A stretch of DNA of 64,000 bases from Pseudomonas shahriarae (lineage in GTDB: Bacteria > Pseudomonadota > Gammaproteobacteria > Pseudomonadales > Pseudomonadaceae). The stretch's first letter is position 1. Every line of letters begins with the position of its first letter. Both the position numbers and the translations under genes were made by a program. Under the pieces are notes generated by a model, which made no database searches, was not told the origin of the DNA, and worked only from the letters and a program-made list of their open reading frames with translations. The DNA lies in the NCBI RefSeq assembly GCF_014268455.2, contig NZ_CP077085.1, positions 2,583,001-2,647,000 of the forward strand, in the 5' to 3' direction. Below, in pieces: positions 19,044-28,331 of this stretch.

Positions 19044-19140
19044 GGTGGAGCTGCCACCGTTCGCGGTCAAACGAGTAGGGTGGCAGCTGTACGCGGGTTG
19101 ACCGACCGGAAACCAGTGATTCCGGCATACCCGAAGGTAT
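19044..19140 (-). other. Structured leader upstream of DUF6124 gene
   Basis: Three inverted repeats lie in the 120 bases before the DUF6124 start. AGCTGCCACC (19049-19058) pairs with GGTGGCAGCT (19079-19088), a perfect 10-bp stem. CCGGAA (19106-19111) pairs with TTCCGG (19120-19125). ATACC (19127-19131) pairs with GGTAT (19136-19140) across a CGAA loop. A competing short hairpin, GGTGG/CCACC, lies at 19044-19058, next to the AGGAG ribosome site. An open frame on the minus strand (19365-19024, up to 113 residues, TTG start if full length) runs through it and ends ATGA into the gene. Whether it is a leader peptide, an RNA switch or both is unresolved. Confidence 0.6.
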
Positions 19141-19326
19141 CCCGCGCACAGCTGCCGCGACACGATACATCAGACATAAGAAAAACGCCTGAAATAGGTC
19201 TGGGGTGCTGTAGCGTACTGGTTTGGTCGGACGGTCAAATCCGGTCGCTGATTTGGCAGCGGCAACGGGAAGGTTAGTCAGCACCTTTCCGAGGGACAAC
19301 CTGAAACGGATGTAGGAAGCATCTGG

Positions 19327-20560
19327 TGCGCCAGCGTTAAGGTGCGCACATCCCGCAAACACCAATAAACCCTGTGGGAGTTGTCGAGCTTTAGCGAGGC
19401 TACGATAGCGGTGGGTCAGCCAACATCAATGCCAGCAATACTGCCGCCATCGCAGCCTCGCTGGGGCTCGACAGCTCCCACATTAATTTGGGCCAGTTGG
19501 CATTGCGTGTTCGCTGTAGGACGCCAGCGTTAAGGTGCGCACATCCCGCAAACACCAATAAACCCTGTGGGAGTTGTCGAGCTTTAGCGAGGCTACGATA
19601 GCGGTGGGTCAGCCAATATCAATGCCAGCAATACTGCCGCCATCGCAGCCTCGCTGGGGCTCGACAGCTCCCACATTAATTTGGGCCAGCTGGCATTGCG
19701 AGTTCGCTGTAGGACGCCCACGTTAATGTGCGCAGATCTCGCAAACACCGACAAACCCTGTGGGAGTTGTCGAGCTTTAGCGAGGCTACGATAGCGGTAG
19801 GTCAGCCAACATCAATGCCAGCAATACTGCCGCCATCGCAGCCTCGCTGGGGCTCGACAGCTCCCACATTAATTTGGGCCAGTTGGCATTGCGTGTTCGC
19901 TGTAGGACGCCAGCGTTAAGGTGCGTAGATCTCGCAAACACCGATAAACCCTGTGGGTGTTGTCGAGCTTTAGCGAGGCTACGATGGCGGTGGGTCAGCC
20001 AGCATCAATGCCAGCAATACTGCCGCCATCGCAGCCTCGCTGGGGCTCGACAGCTCCCACATTAATTTGGGCCAGCTGGCATAACGAGTTCGCTGTAGGA
20101 CGCCCACGTTAAGGTGCGCAGATCCTGCAAACACCGATAAACCCTGTGGGAGGTGTCGAGCTTTAGCGAGGCTACGATAGCGGTTGGTCAACCAATATCA
20201 ATGCCAGCAGTACCGCCGCCATCGCAGCCTCGCTGGGGCTCGACAGCTCCCACATTGTTTTGGGCCAGATGGCATTGCGAGTTCGCTGTAGGACGCCCGC
20301 GTTAAGGTGCGCAGATCCCGCAAACACCGACAAACCCTGTGGGAGTTGTCGAGCTTTAGCGAGGCTACGATAGCGGTGGGTCAGCCAGCATCAATACCAG
20401 CAATCCCGCCGCCATCGCAGCCTCGCTGGGGCTCGACAGCTCCCACATTGTTTTGGGCCAGATGGCATTGCGTGTTCGCTGTAGGACGCCCACGTTAAGG
20501 TGCGCAGATCCCGCAAACACTGATAACCCCTGTGGGAGCTGGCTTGCCTGCGATAGCTTA
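19327..20560. repeat. Tandem array with an exact 193-bp period, six units plus a partial
   Basis: The marker CTGTGGGAG-like start recurs at 19374, 19567, 19760, 19953, 20146, 20339 and 20532, exactly 193 bases apart each time. Each unit holds an inverted pair (TTGTCGAGCTTTAGCGAGGC and GCCTCGCTGGGGCTCGACA) around a spacer with ATACTGCCGCCATCG, then a linker with TTTGGGCCAG and AGGTGCGCA. The pair differs from the classic GGGCTTGCCCG REP, although the seventh partial unit switches to a GCTTGCCTGCG end. Linkers of units 1 and 3 share CAGTTGGCATTGCGTG, while units 2 and 4 carry CAGCTGGCAT, which hints at growth by two-unit duplication. No gene is credible inside. Confidence 0.93.
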
Positions 20561-20611
20561 GGCACTGGCAACATTGATATCCGCCCATGCAACGATCCGG
20601 GCAATGTTTTT

Positions 20612-20640
20612 GATCGCTCCCACAGGACGTGGGAGCGATC
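20612..20640. terminator. Perfect 12-bp hairpin downstream of the saccharopine-dehydrogenase-like gene
   Basis: GATCGCTCCCAC at 20612-20623 and GTGGGAGCGATC at 20629-20640 form a perfect stem with an AGGAC loop, 18 bases past the stop of the minus-strand gene. The adjacent T-run lies on the plus strand before the stem, so it is not a textbook intrinsic terminator for the minus strand. Confidence 0.6.
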
Positions 20641-20657
20641 CGTCAATCAAGACGCTA

Positions 20658-21902
20658 TCAGGCGATAGCATCCCAGGCGCGGTCGCCTTTTTCGTCCTTG
20701 ATACGGGTCGGCAGGCCCATCACGTCCAGTGCCTTGAGGAACGGCTCGGCTGGCAGTTCTTCAACGTTGGCCATGCGTTGCACGTCCCACTCGCCACGGG
20801 CCACCAGCAGCGCAGCGGCTACCGGTGGTACGCCGGCGGTGTAGGAGATGCCCTGGCTTTCGGTTTCGGCAAAGGCGTCTTCGTGGTCGGCCACGTTGTA
20901 GATGAACAGCTCGCGTGGCTGGCCATCCTTGGTGCCCTTGACCAGGTCGCCGATGCAGGTCTTGCCGGTGTAGCCCGGTGCCAACGAGGACGGGTCAGGC
21001 AGCACGGCCTTGACCAGTTTCAAAGGCACCACTTCCAGGCCTTCGGCGGTGGTGACCGGTTTCTCGGAGAGCAGGCCGAGGTTGTTCAGTACGGTGAACA
21101 CATTGATGTAGTGTTCGCCAAAGCTCATCCAGAACCGCACGTTGGGCACGTCGAGGTTTTTCGACAACGAGTGCACTTCATCGTGGCCGGTCAGGTACAG
21201 GTTCTGTGAACCCACTACCGGCAGGTCGTCGGTACGTTTTACTTCGAACATGGTGTTGCTGGTCCACTGGCTGTTCTGCCAGCTCCACACCTGCCCGGTG
21301 AATTCGCGGAAGTTGATTTCCGGGTCGAAATTGGTGGCGAAATATTTGCCGTGGCTGCCGGCATTGACGTCGAGAATGTCGATCGAATCAATGCGGTCAA
21401 AATGCTGTTGTTGCGCCAGCGCCGCATAGGCGTTGACCACTCCTGGGTCAAAACCCACACCGAGGATCGCAGTGATGTTCTTCTGCTTGCATTCCTCCAG
21501 GTGGTTCCACTCGTAGTTGCCGTACCACGGCGGGGTCTCGCAGACCTTGCCCGGCTCTTCGTGGATGGCGGTGTCGAGGTAAGCCACGCCGGTATCGATG
21601 CAGGCACGCAGTACCGACATGTTGAGGAAGGCGGAGCCGACGTTGATGACGATCTGCGATTCGGTTTCGCGGATCAGTGCCTTGGTCGCTTCCACGTCCA
21701 GGGCGTTCAGGGCAAAGGCCTGGATCTGCGCGGGTACCTTGAGGCTACCCTTGGCCTTGACGCTGTCGATGATGGCCTGGCATTTGGAGATGTTGCGCGA
21801 CGCGATAGCAATACGACCGAGTTCGTCGTTGTGCTGCGCGCACTTGTGGGCCACCACCTTGGCGACACCTCCTGCACCAATGATAAGAACGTTCTTTTTC
21901 AA
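20658..21902 (-). CDS. Carboxynorspermidine/carboxyspermidine dehydrogenase (saccharopine dehydrogenase family)
   Basis: NADPH-dependent enzyme that condenses aspartate semialdehyde with putrescine or diaminopropane to make carboxyspermidine or carboxynorspermidine. The 414-residue protein starts with a Rossmann motif VLIIGAGGVAKVVAHKCAQ and contains LGVGFDPGVVNAYAALAQQ, typical of this branch of the saccharopine family. The start is TTG 21902, preceded by AAGGAG at longer than usual distance. The decarboxylase gene that finishes the pathway lies 29 bases upstream on the same strand, which is the key support for this function over a lysine-pathway role. Confidence 0.88.
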   Translation of the reverse strand: MKKNVLIIGAGGVAKVVAHKCAQHNDELGRIAIASRNISKCQAIIDSVKAKGSLKVPAQIQAFALNALDVEATKALIRETESQIVINVGSAFLNMSVLRACIDTGVAYLDTAIHEEPGKVCETPPWYGNYEWNHLEECKQKNITAILGVGFDPGVVNAYAALAQQQHFDRIDSIDILDVNAGSHGKYFATNFDPEINFREFTGQVWSWQNSQWTSNTMFEVKRTDDLPVVGSQNLYLTGHDEVHSLSKNLDVPNVRFWMSFGEHYINVFTVLNNLGLLSEKPVTTAEGLEVVPLKLVKAVLPDPSSLAPGYTGKTCIGDLVKGTKDGQPRELFIYNVADHEDAFAETESQGISYTAGVPPVAAALLVARGEWDVQRMANVEELPAEPFLKALDVMGLPTRIKDEKGDRAWDAIA

Positions 21903-21931
21903 TTGCTTTATCTCTCCTTTATCTGTCCGCT

Positions 21932-23029
21932 TTACGAAAGGCTGGACAGGTAGTCGTCGTAACCAAATTCACGAACCACTTCGACTGTACCGTCGAGTTG
22001 TTTCACTACGATGGACGGCATTTTCAGGCCGTTGAACCAGTTTTTCTTGACCATGGTGTAGCCTGCCGTGTCGATGAACGACAGTCGATCGCCGATGGCC
22101 AGCGGCTGATCAAATTGATATTCGCCGAAGATATCACCGGCCAGGCACGACTTGCCGCACACCATGTAGGTGTGTTCGCCATCGCTCGGCGCCAGTTTGG
22201 CATTGAGGCGATAGATCAGCAGGTCCAGCAGGTGGGCTTCGATGGAACTGTCGACCACGGCGAGGTTTTTGCCGTTGTACAGGGTGTCGAGCACGGTCAC
22301 TTCCAGGGAGGCGCTGTTGGTGATCGCCGCTTCGCCGGGTTCCAGGTACACCTGCACGTCGTACTTCTGCGAGAACGCCTTGAGGCGCTGGCAGAACGCG
22401 TCGATGGCATAGCCTTCGCCGGTAAAGTGGATGCCGCCGCCGAGGCTGACCCAGTTGACCTTGTGCAGCAGTGCGCCGAAACGTTCTTCGATGGTGTTCA
22501 GCATCTGGTCGAACAGGTTGAAGTCACCGTTCTCGCAGTTGTTGTGGAACATGAAGCCGGAGATCTGCTCGATCACGCTTTCGATCTTCACCGGATCCCA
22601 CTCGCCCAGACGGCTGAAGGGACGCGCCGGGTCGGCCAGCAGGTAGTCGGAGCTGCTCACTTGCGGGTTGACGCGCAGGCCGCGGGTCTTGCCCTCGCTG
22701 CGCTCGGCAAAGCGCTGCAGCTGGCTGATGGAGTTGAAGATGATCTTGTCGCAGTTGTCGAGCATCTCCTCGATCTCATCGTCGGCCCAGGCCACGCTAT
22801 AGGCGTGGGCTTCACCTTCGAACTTCTGGCGACCGAGCTTGAGCTCGTACAGCGACGAGGACGTGGTGCCGTCCATGTATTCCTGCATCAGGTCGAACAC
22901 CGACCAGGTGGCAAAGCACTTGAGCGCCAGCAGCGCCTTGGCGCCGGACTGCTCGCGCACGTAGGCGATCTTCTGCATGTTGACCAGAAGCTTCTGTTTG
23001 TCGATGAGGTAATACGGGGTTTTGATCAT
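21932..23029 (-). CDS. nspC: Carboxynorspermidine/carboxyspermidine decarboxylase
   Basis: PLP-dependent decarboxylase of the alanine-racemase fold that converts carboxy(nor)spermidine to (nor)spermidine. It has 365 residues. The PLP lysine is Lys37 in ALLALKCFATWSVF; the active-site Cys loop is VCGKSCLAGDIFGEYQF; and a PLP phosphate region is WVSLGGGIHFTGEGY. It is transcribed first in a two-gene operon with the dehydrogenase. Pseudomonas often also has the SpeD/SpeE route, so this may be an alternative or replacement spermidine pathway. Confidence 0.92.
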   Translation of the reverse strand: MIKTPYYLIDKQKLLVNMQKIAYVREQSGAKALLALKCFATWSVFDLMQEYMDGTTSSSLYELKLGRQKFEGEAHAYSVAWADDEIEEMLDNCDKIIFNSISQLQRFAERSEGKTRGLRVNPQVSSSDYLLADPARPFSRLGEWDPVKIESVIEQISGFMFHNNCENGDFNLFDQMLNTIEERFGALLHKVNWVSLGGGIHFTGEGYAIDAFCQRLKAFSQKYDVQVYLEPGEAAITNSASLEVTVLDTLYNGKNLAVVDSSIEAHLLDLLIYRLNAKLAPSDGEHTYMVCGKSCLAGDIFGEYQFDQPLAIGDRLSFIDTAGYTMVKKNWFNGLKMPSIVVKQLDGTVEVVREFGYDDYLSSLS

Positions 23030-23314
23030 TTTTCAGAGCCTGCGGCGGAGCCTGCCAAAAAAGGACAGGCATTGTGCCCGCACTTGCTCAGGATCGAAAG
23101 GTTAGTCAGCGGAATTTGCAGGCTTGGGCCTACAGGCCACTCAGGTATTGGTCAGCAAATGGGTGCATAACCCTGTGGCCAGGCGGTCAGGCAGTGGTTT
23201 AGTCGCCAGGCGCACGCTTGATCGTCACGCGTAAACCCTTGTCATGGCCCCAGTGGAACCTATAGCGCCGAATTACGACGGAATGGGAAATACATCGCTG
23301 CTGGAGCTACGACT

Positions 23315-24088
23315 TTGACTGTCCAACTGAACGCTCACTTATCTGTCTATCCACCGGACTACCTGCCCAACGAGAACGCCGATCAAACTGCCAAGGGGGA
23401 GGTTGCTGCGTCTTCCAGGCAAAAGCGTGGGGTGGCGTCAGCTTCGGCGTTATGGCCACAACACTCAGTCATAAGAATTTCCCTGATGGGCATGAGTAAA
23501 GCGCAAGAAGAATTTACCAAAGCCAACATCAATAAATGGGCGCCTCACGTCAATCTGCACTTTGAGTTCACTGACGCCGCCGACGGGGATATCCGGATTG
23601 CCGCAGACAACGATACTTCCGGTGGGCATTCGTACTTGGGTACCCGCTCGCTCTATGTACCGCCCGACAAACCTACAATGGTCATCGGCCTCAAGGGTGG
23701 GCCGAATGCTTATAACGCCGGTACGATCCAGCATGAGTTCGGTCATGTTTTGGGGTTGCAACATGAACATCAGCACGAAAACAATGATTTGGATATCAAT
23801 TGGTCCGAAGTCAAGAAAACCTACATGGATAAAGGTGGGGAGAAAGAACTAAAAGCGAATTTTGGGCCGTTGGTTTCCGATGTTGTGTCATCTGACTATG
23901 ATCGTAAATCCATCATGCATTATGGTTTCAATTCATCCTGGCTCAACAGTGGAGATGCTATTGGGGACAACAATGAGCTCTCCGAGGGTGATATCCACTT
24001 TGTCCGCTCGCTCTATCCACCCGAGGTCAAGAAAAAACCAGTTTCTGCCAGTTGGTGGGACTTCCGTCACGTTCAGCCGTCTCCATAA
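23315..24088 (+). CDS. Astacin-like zinc metalloprotease
   Basis: Predicted zinc endopeptidase of 257 residues. The catalytic motif is HEFGHVLGLQHEHQH: His140, Glu141, His144 and His150 match HExxHxxGxxH, followed by the Glu typical of astacins. The Met-turn is SIMHYG with Met201. The N-terminal part has no classical signal peptide but carries SSRQKRG near residue 37, like a propeptide cleavage point (inference). TTG 23315 has GGAG eight bases upstream. The gene uses more A and T than its neighbours, and sits alone between the polyamine operon and metE, consistent with acquisition. Target and export route are unknown. Confidence 0.85.
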   Translation: MTVQLNAHLSVYPPDYLPNENADQTAKGEVAASSRQKRGVASASALWPQHSVIRISLMGMSKAQEEFTKANINKWAPHVNLHFEFTDAADGDIRIAADNDTSGGHSYLGTRSLYVPPDKPTMVIGLKGGPNAYNAGTIQHEFGHVLGLQHEHQHENNDLDINWSEVKKTYMDKGGEKELKANFGPLVSDVVSSDYDRKSIMHYGFNSSWLNSGDAIGDNNELSEGDIHFVRSLYPPEVKKKPVSASWWDFRHVQPSP

Positions 24089-24140
24089 AAAGCCTGGGGC
24101 AGGCCGATCATGAGCAAGATTCGTGATCATCTACAGTAAA

Positions 24141-24155
24141 ATGAGTTTGTCTCAT
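24141..24155. promoter_or_regulatory. MetR-like inverted repeat upstream of metE
   Basis: ATGAG at 24141-24145 and CTCAT at 24151-24155, with a 5-base spacer, form a perfect inverted repeat, close to the MetR consensus TGAA-N5-TTCA. It lies 52 bases before metE. No cobalamin riboswitch could be fitted in the 119-base gap. Confidence 0.5.
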
Positions 24156-24207
24156 TATGACCCGCTGCCGACAATAGCTCCCATACCAACACATTGGAGT
24201 TTTTGTC

Positions 24208-26496
24208 ATGGCTGTCGCTCATTCCCTTGGATTTCCGCGCATTGGACGCGATCGTGAACTGAAAAAAGCGCAGGAAGCGTTTTGGAAGGGTGAGCTGGAC
24301 GAAGCCGGTCTGCGCGCCGTCGGCCGTGAATTGCGGAAGACCCACTGGGACTTGCAGAAACAGGCCGGCATCGAGTTGCTGCCGGCTGGGGATTTTGCCT
24401 GGTACGACCAGGTGCTGACCCACTCGCTGATGTTTGGTGTGATCCCCGAGCGTTTCCGCCCGGCTGACGGGCATGCCACCCTCAAGACCCTGTTTGCCAT
24501 GGCCCGTGGCGTCAGCGACAGCTGCTGCGGCGGTGCCCACGCCCAGGAAATGACCAAGTGGTTCGACACCAACTACCACTACCTGGTGCCTGAATTCAGC
24601 GCGGACCAGCAGTTCCACCTGGGCTGGGACCAATTGTTCGAAGAAGTCCAGGAGGCCCGCGACCTGGGGCACACCGTCAAGCCGGTGGTGATCGGGCCGC
24701 TGACGTACCTGTGGCTGGGCAAGGCCAAGGGCGGTGACTTCGACAAGCTCGACCTGCTCGACCGCCTGCTGCCGCTGTACGGGCAGATCTTCCAGCGCCT
24801 GGCGGACCTGGGCGTGGAATGGGTGCAGATCGACGAGCCGATCCTGGTGCTGGATCTGCCCCAGGACTGGAAAAACGCGTTTGAACGCGCCTACAACCTG
24901 ATCCAGCGTGACCCGCTGAAAAAACTGGTCGCCACTTACTTTGGCGGGCTCGAAGAAAACCTCGGCCTGGCGGCCAACTTGCCGGTCGATGGCCTGCACA
25001 TTGACCTGGTGCGTGCACCTGACCAGTACCCGACGATTCTCGACCGTCTGCCGGCCTATAAGGTGCTGTCCTTGGGGGTGGTCAACGGGCGGAACGTCTG
25101 GCGCTGCGACCTGGAAAATGCCCTGGCTACCTTGCAGCACGCCCATGAACGCCTGGGTGATCGCCTGTGGGTGGCGCCGTCCTGTTCGCTGCTGCACAGC
25201 CCGGTGGATCTGGGGCGTGAAGACAAGCTCGACGCCGAGCTGAAAAGCTGGCTGGCCTTCGCCGTACAAAAGTGTGAAGAAGTCGCGGTGCTGACCCAGG
25301 CCATCAACCAGCCCGAAGCGCCGAAGGTGCTTGCTGCCTTGGCCCAAAGCCGCGCCGTGCAAGCGGCCCGCGGGGCCTCGCCGCGTATCCACAAGCCGGC
25401 GGTCCAGGCCCGCGTGGCGGCTATCACCGCCAAGGACAGCCAGCGCCAGTCGCGGTTTGCCCAGCGCATCGCCCAGCAGCGCGCCGGCCTCGACTTGCCG
25501 CTGTTCCCGACCACCACCATAGGTTCGTTCCCGCAGACCGCGTCGATCCGCCTGGCGCGCCAGTCGTTCAAGGCCGGCAAGTTAAGCGAAGCCGAATATG
25601 TCGAGGCGATGCACAGCGAGATCAAGCACGCCGTTGAAGTGCAGGAAAACCTTGGCCTGGACGTGCTGGTGCACGGTGAAGCCGAACGTAACGACATGGT
25701 CGAGTACTTTGCCGAACAGTTGGACGGCTATGTATTTACCCGCTTTGGCTGGGTGCAGAGCTATGGCTCTCGCTGCGTGAAACCGGCGGTGATCTTCGGC
25801 GACCTGAGCCGCCCGAAAGCCATGACCGTGGAGTGGATCCGCTACGCCCAAGGCCTGACCGACAAGGTCATGAAGGGCATGCTGACCGGCCCGGTGACCA
25901 TGCTGATGTGGTCATTCCCCCGCGAAGACGTGAGCCGCGAAGTGCAGGCCCGGCAACTGGCGCTGGCGATCCGTGACGAAGTGGTGGACCTGGAAGCGGC
26001 GGGCATCAAGATCGTACAGATTGATGAAGCGGCGTTCCGTGAAGGCCTTCCCCTGCGCCGGGCCCAGTGGCAGCACTACCTGGACTGGGCCACCGAAGTG
26101 TTCCGCCTGTGCGCCTCGGGTGTGCGTGACGCAACCCAGATCCATACCCATATGTGCTACAGCGAATTCAACGACGTGATCGAGTCCATCGCGGCGATGG
26201 ATGCCGACGTGATCACCATCGAGACTTCCCGTTCGGACATGGAACTGCTGGATGCGTTCGAAGCCTTCGCTTACCCGAACGACATCGGCCCGGGGGTCTA
26301 CGACATCCACTCACCCCGGGTGCCCGACGCCTCGGAAATGGCCAACCTGCTGCGCAAAGCCGCCCAGCGCATCCCGGCCGAGCGCCTATGGGTCAACCCC
26401 GACTGCGGCCTGAAGACCCGCGCCTGGCCGGAGACGGAAGCGGCGTTGATTCACATGGTTACAGCTGCCCGGCAATTGCGCGCTGAATGGGCGTAA
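24208..26496 (+). CDS. metE: Cobalamin-independent methionine synthase
   Basis: Transfers the methyl group from 5-methyltetrahydropteroyl-triglutamate to homocysteine, the last step of methionine synthesis. The protein is full length at 762 residues with the two MetE barrels. The N-terminal domain starts [25 protein letters not shown]. The C-terminal catalytic barrel starts near [13 protein letters not shown], and the zinc site is in [10 protein letters not shown] together with the Cys of NPDCGLKTR near residue 733. ATG 24208 follows TTGGAG. No metR gene is adjacent; a MetR-like site is upstream. The gene is followed at once by a REPIN array. Confidence 0.97.
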   Translation: MAVAHSLGFPRIGRDRELKKAQEAFWKGELDEAGLRAVGRELRKTHWDLQKQAGIELLPAGDFAWYDQVLTHSLMFGVIPERFRPADGHATLKTLFAMARGVSDSCCGGAHAQEMTKWFDTNYHYLVPEFSADQQFHLGWDQLFEEVQEARDLGHTVKPVVIGPLTYLWLGKAKGGDFDKLDLLDRLLPLYGQIFQRLADLGVEWVQIDEPILVLDLPQDWKNAFERAYNLIQRDPLKKLVATYFGGLEENLGLAANLPVDGLHIDLVRAPDQYPTILDRLPAYKVLSLGVVNGRNVWRCDLENALATLQHAHERLGDRLWVAPSCSLLHSPVDLGREDKLDAELKSWLAFAVQKCEEVAVLTQAINQPEAPKVLAALAQSRAVQAARGASPRIHKPAVQARVAAITAKDSQRQSRFAQRIAQQRAGLDLPLFPTTTIGSFPQTASIRLARQSFKAGKLSEAEYVEAMHSEIKHAVEVQENLGLDVLVHGEAERNDMVEYFAEQLDGYVFTRFGWVQSYGSRCVKPAVIFGDLSRPKAMTVEWIRYAQGLTDKVMKGMLTGPVTMLMWSFPREDVSREVQARQLALAIRDEVVDLEAAGIKIVQIDEAAFREGLPLRRAQWQHYLDWATEVFRLCASGVRDATQIHTHMCYSEFNDVIESIAAMDADVITIETSRSDMELLDAFEAFAYPNDIGPGVYDIHSPRVPDASEMANLLRKAAQRIPAERLWVNPDCGLKTRAWPETEAALIHMVTAARQLRAEWA

Positions 26497-26519
26497 CTGC
26501 GGCTGACACAAATCCCATT

Positions 26520-27019
26520 GTGGGAGCGGGCTTGCCCGCGATAGCGGCAGTTCAGTCACTACTTCTGACAACTGACCCACCGCCATCGCAGGCAAGCCAG
26601 CTCCCACATTTGAATTGTGGCGGTACTCAAATTCTCTACCACACGCAGACCCCCCTGTGGGAGCGGGCTTGCCCGCGATAGCGGCAGTCCAGTCACTACT
26701 TCTGACAACTGACCCACCGCCATCGCAGGCAAGCCAGCTCCCACATTTGATTTGTGGCGGCACCAAAACTCTCTGCCACGCGCAGACCCCCCTGTGGGAG
26801 CGGGCTTGCCCGCGATAGTGGCAGCCCAGTCACCACTTCTGGCAACTGACCCACCGCCATCGCAGGCAAGCCAGCTCCCACATTTGATTTGTGGCGATAC
26901 CCAAATTCTCTACCACGCGCGGATCCCCTGTGGGAGCGGGCTTGCCCGCGATAGCGGCAGCCCAGTCACCACTTCTGGCAACTGACCCACCGCCATCCCA
27001 GGCAAACCAGTTCCCACAT
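26520..27019. repeat. Tandem REPIN array, four units of about 137 bp
   Basis: Units begin with GTGGGAGCGGG at 26520, 26657, 26794 and 26930 (periods 137, 137 and 136 bp). Each has a forward REP, a spacer with CAGTCACTACTTCTG-like text and CTGACCCACCGCCATCGC, and an inverted REP, then a linker with TTGTGGCGGTACTCAAA and CGCAGACCCCCC. It fills the gap between metE and the convergent DUF1624 gene. The linker is a diverged relative of the one in the 10.8-kb array. Confidence 0.92.
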
Positions 27020-27033
27020 GTGGATCTTTGTGC

Positions 27034-28197
27034 TCAGAGGTATTTGAGCCACGCTATATCCCGCCGCCGGGCCTTGAGCCGGGCAAACCAGCGGACGGGC
27101 AGGTACAACGCCAGCGGCAGTAACAACGCCACCAGCCACACCGCCCCCACGCTGTCGAACCCAAAGTGCGTCCCCTGATTCAGGCCAAACAGCGCCACAC
27201 CCATCACGTACAACACCTTCAGCACATACAGGTGCAGCAGGTAGAAGAACATCGGCGCCGCGCCGAACACCGCCAGTATGTCGATCCAGCGCCGCTGCCC
27301 GGCGCGTTCAAAGGCCAGCAGCAACACCAGCCCCACGCCCAGGGTCAGCGCCAGGAACAGCAATGACGGCGGATACTTGGTGATGTTGAAGAAGCTCATC
27401 CAGGTCTGCACCGGACTGTCATAGTTGTGCCACGGCGCCTCACCGTAACCATTGATCGCGCGCAGCACCCCAAAGCCCACCAGCGCGCAAATGCCCGCCA
27501 GCAACAGATACCGCTGACGCCGCGCCGCCGGCATCGCCCCGGAAAACCACGGGCCGAGGCTGTAACCCAGGGCAATCACCCCGATCCACGGCAACACCGG
27601 GTAGGTCGTGCGCAGGCGCAGGGTGTCGCTCACCTCGATCCAGCTGCGCTCATGCAGGATCGTCCAGGAAATATGCCACGCCGACCCCGCCGCGAAATGC
27701 ACGCCATCGAGCAGGTTATGCCCGCCAATGATCACCAGCGCCAGGCCGATCAGCAGCGGGCGGGGCAGCCACACCAGCGCGGCGAGGGCGATCATGCTCA
27801 CGCCGATGGCCCAGATCACCTGCATATAGATCACGCTGGGGGGCAGTTGGAAGGTCCAGGCGAAGTTCACCAGGGTAAATTCCAGCACCACCAGGAACAG
27901 CCCGCGCTTGAACAGAAACGCCGCAACATCGCCACGGCCTTGGTACTTTTCGCCGTACAGATACGCCGACAAGCCGGTCAGCAACACAAACACCGGCGCA
28001 CACAAGTGGGCCAGGGTGCGGCTGATAAACAGCGCCGGCTCCGTGCTGTCGATGTTCATCGGGTCACTGACCTGGCGGTGCAGCAGGAACGTCTCGCGCA
28101 CGTGGTCGAGCAACATGAACAGGATCACCAGGCCGCGCAGGGCGTCGATGGAGAGCAGACGTTGGCGTAAACGGGCAGCGGGAACAGCGTCGGTCAT
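27034..28197 (-). CDS. DUF1624 heparan-alpha-glucosaminide N-acetyltransferase-like membrane protein
   Basis: Inner-membrane protein of 387 residues with about ten helices. It resembles the DUF1624 branch of the acyltransferase-3-like group, named after human HGSNAT, which transfers acetyl groups to sugars across membranes. The signature is at the N-terminus, RLLSIDALRGLVILFMLLDHVRE, with RxLSIDxLRG and the His of LDH. Later segments include YPVLPWIGVIALGYSLGPWF. Bacterial substrate is unknown. It is a single gene, convergent with metE, with its promoter facing the DUF924 gene. Confidence 0.83.
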   Translation of the reverse strand: MTDAVPAARLRQRLLSIDALRGLVILFMLLDHVRETFLLHRQVSDPMNIDSTEPALFISRTLAHLCAPVFVLLTGLSAYLYGEKYQGRGDVAAFLFKRGLFLVVLEFTLVNFAWTFQLPPSVIYMQVIWAIGVSMIALAALVWLPRPLLIGLALVIIGGHNLLDGVHFAAGSAWHISWTILHERSWIEVSDTLRLRTTYPVLPWIGVIALGYSLGPWFSGAMPAARRQRYLLLAGICALVGFGVLRAINGYGEAPWHNYDSPVQTWMSFFNITKYPPSLLFLALTLGVGLVLLLAFERAGQRRWIDILAVFGAAPMFFYLLHLYVLKVLYVMGVALFGLNQGTHFGFDSVGAVWLVALLLPLALYLPVRWFARLKARRRDIAWLKYL

Positions 28198-28331
28198 GGT
28201 GCAGGGTCGCCGGCGGGAATGTAGGGGCGGTTATCTTATAACATTGGTCGGCCGCTGTGGATTTCTCAGTCGGAATCGGGCCCTGCAAGTGCTAGGGTAG
28301 GGCGCAGACTTTGACCACCCTGGAGTGACTT

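Noticed and set aside
19327..20560. CRISPR array
   Set aside because: The period is 193 bases and nearly the whole unit repeats, with no unique spacers of 30-40 bases and no cas genes. It is a tandem repeat built on inverted pairs.
24089..24207. Cobalamin riboswitch upstream of metE
   Set aside because: The gap is only 119 bases and no B12-box sequence was seen.
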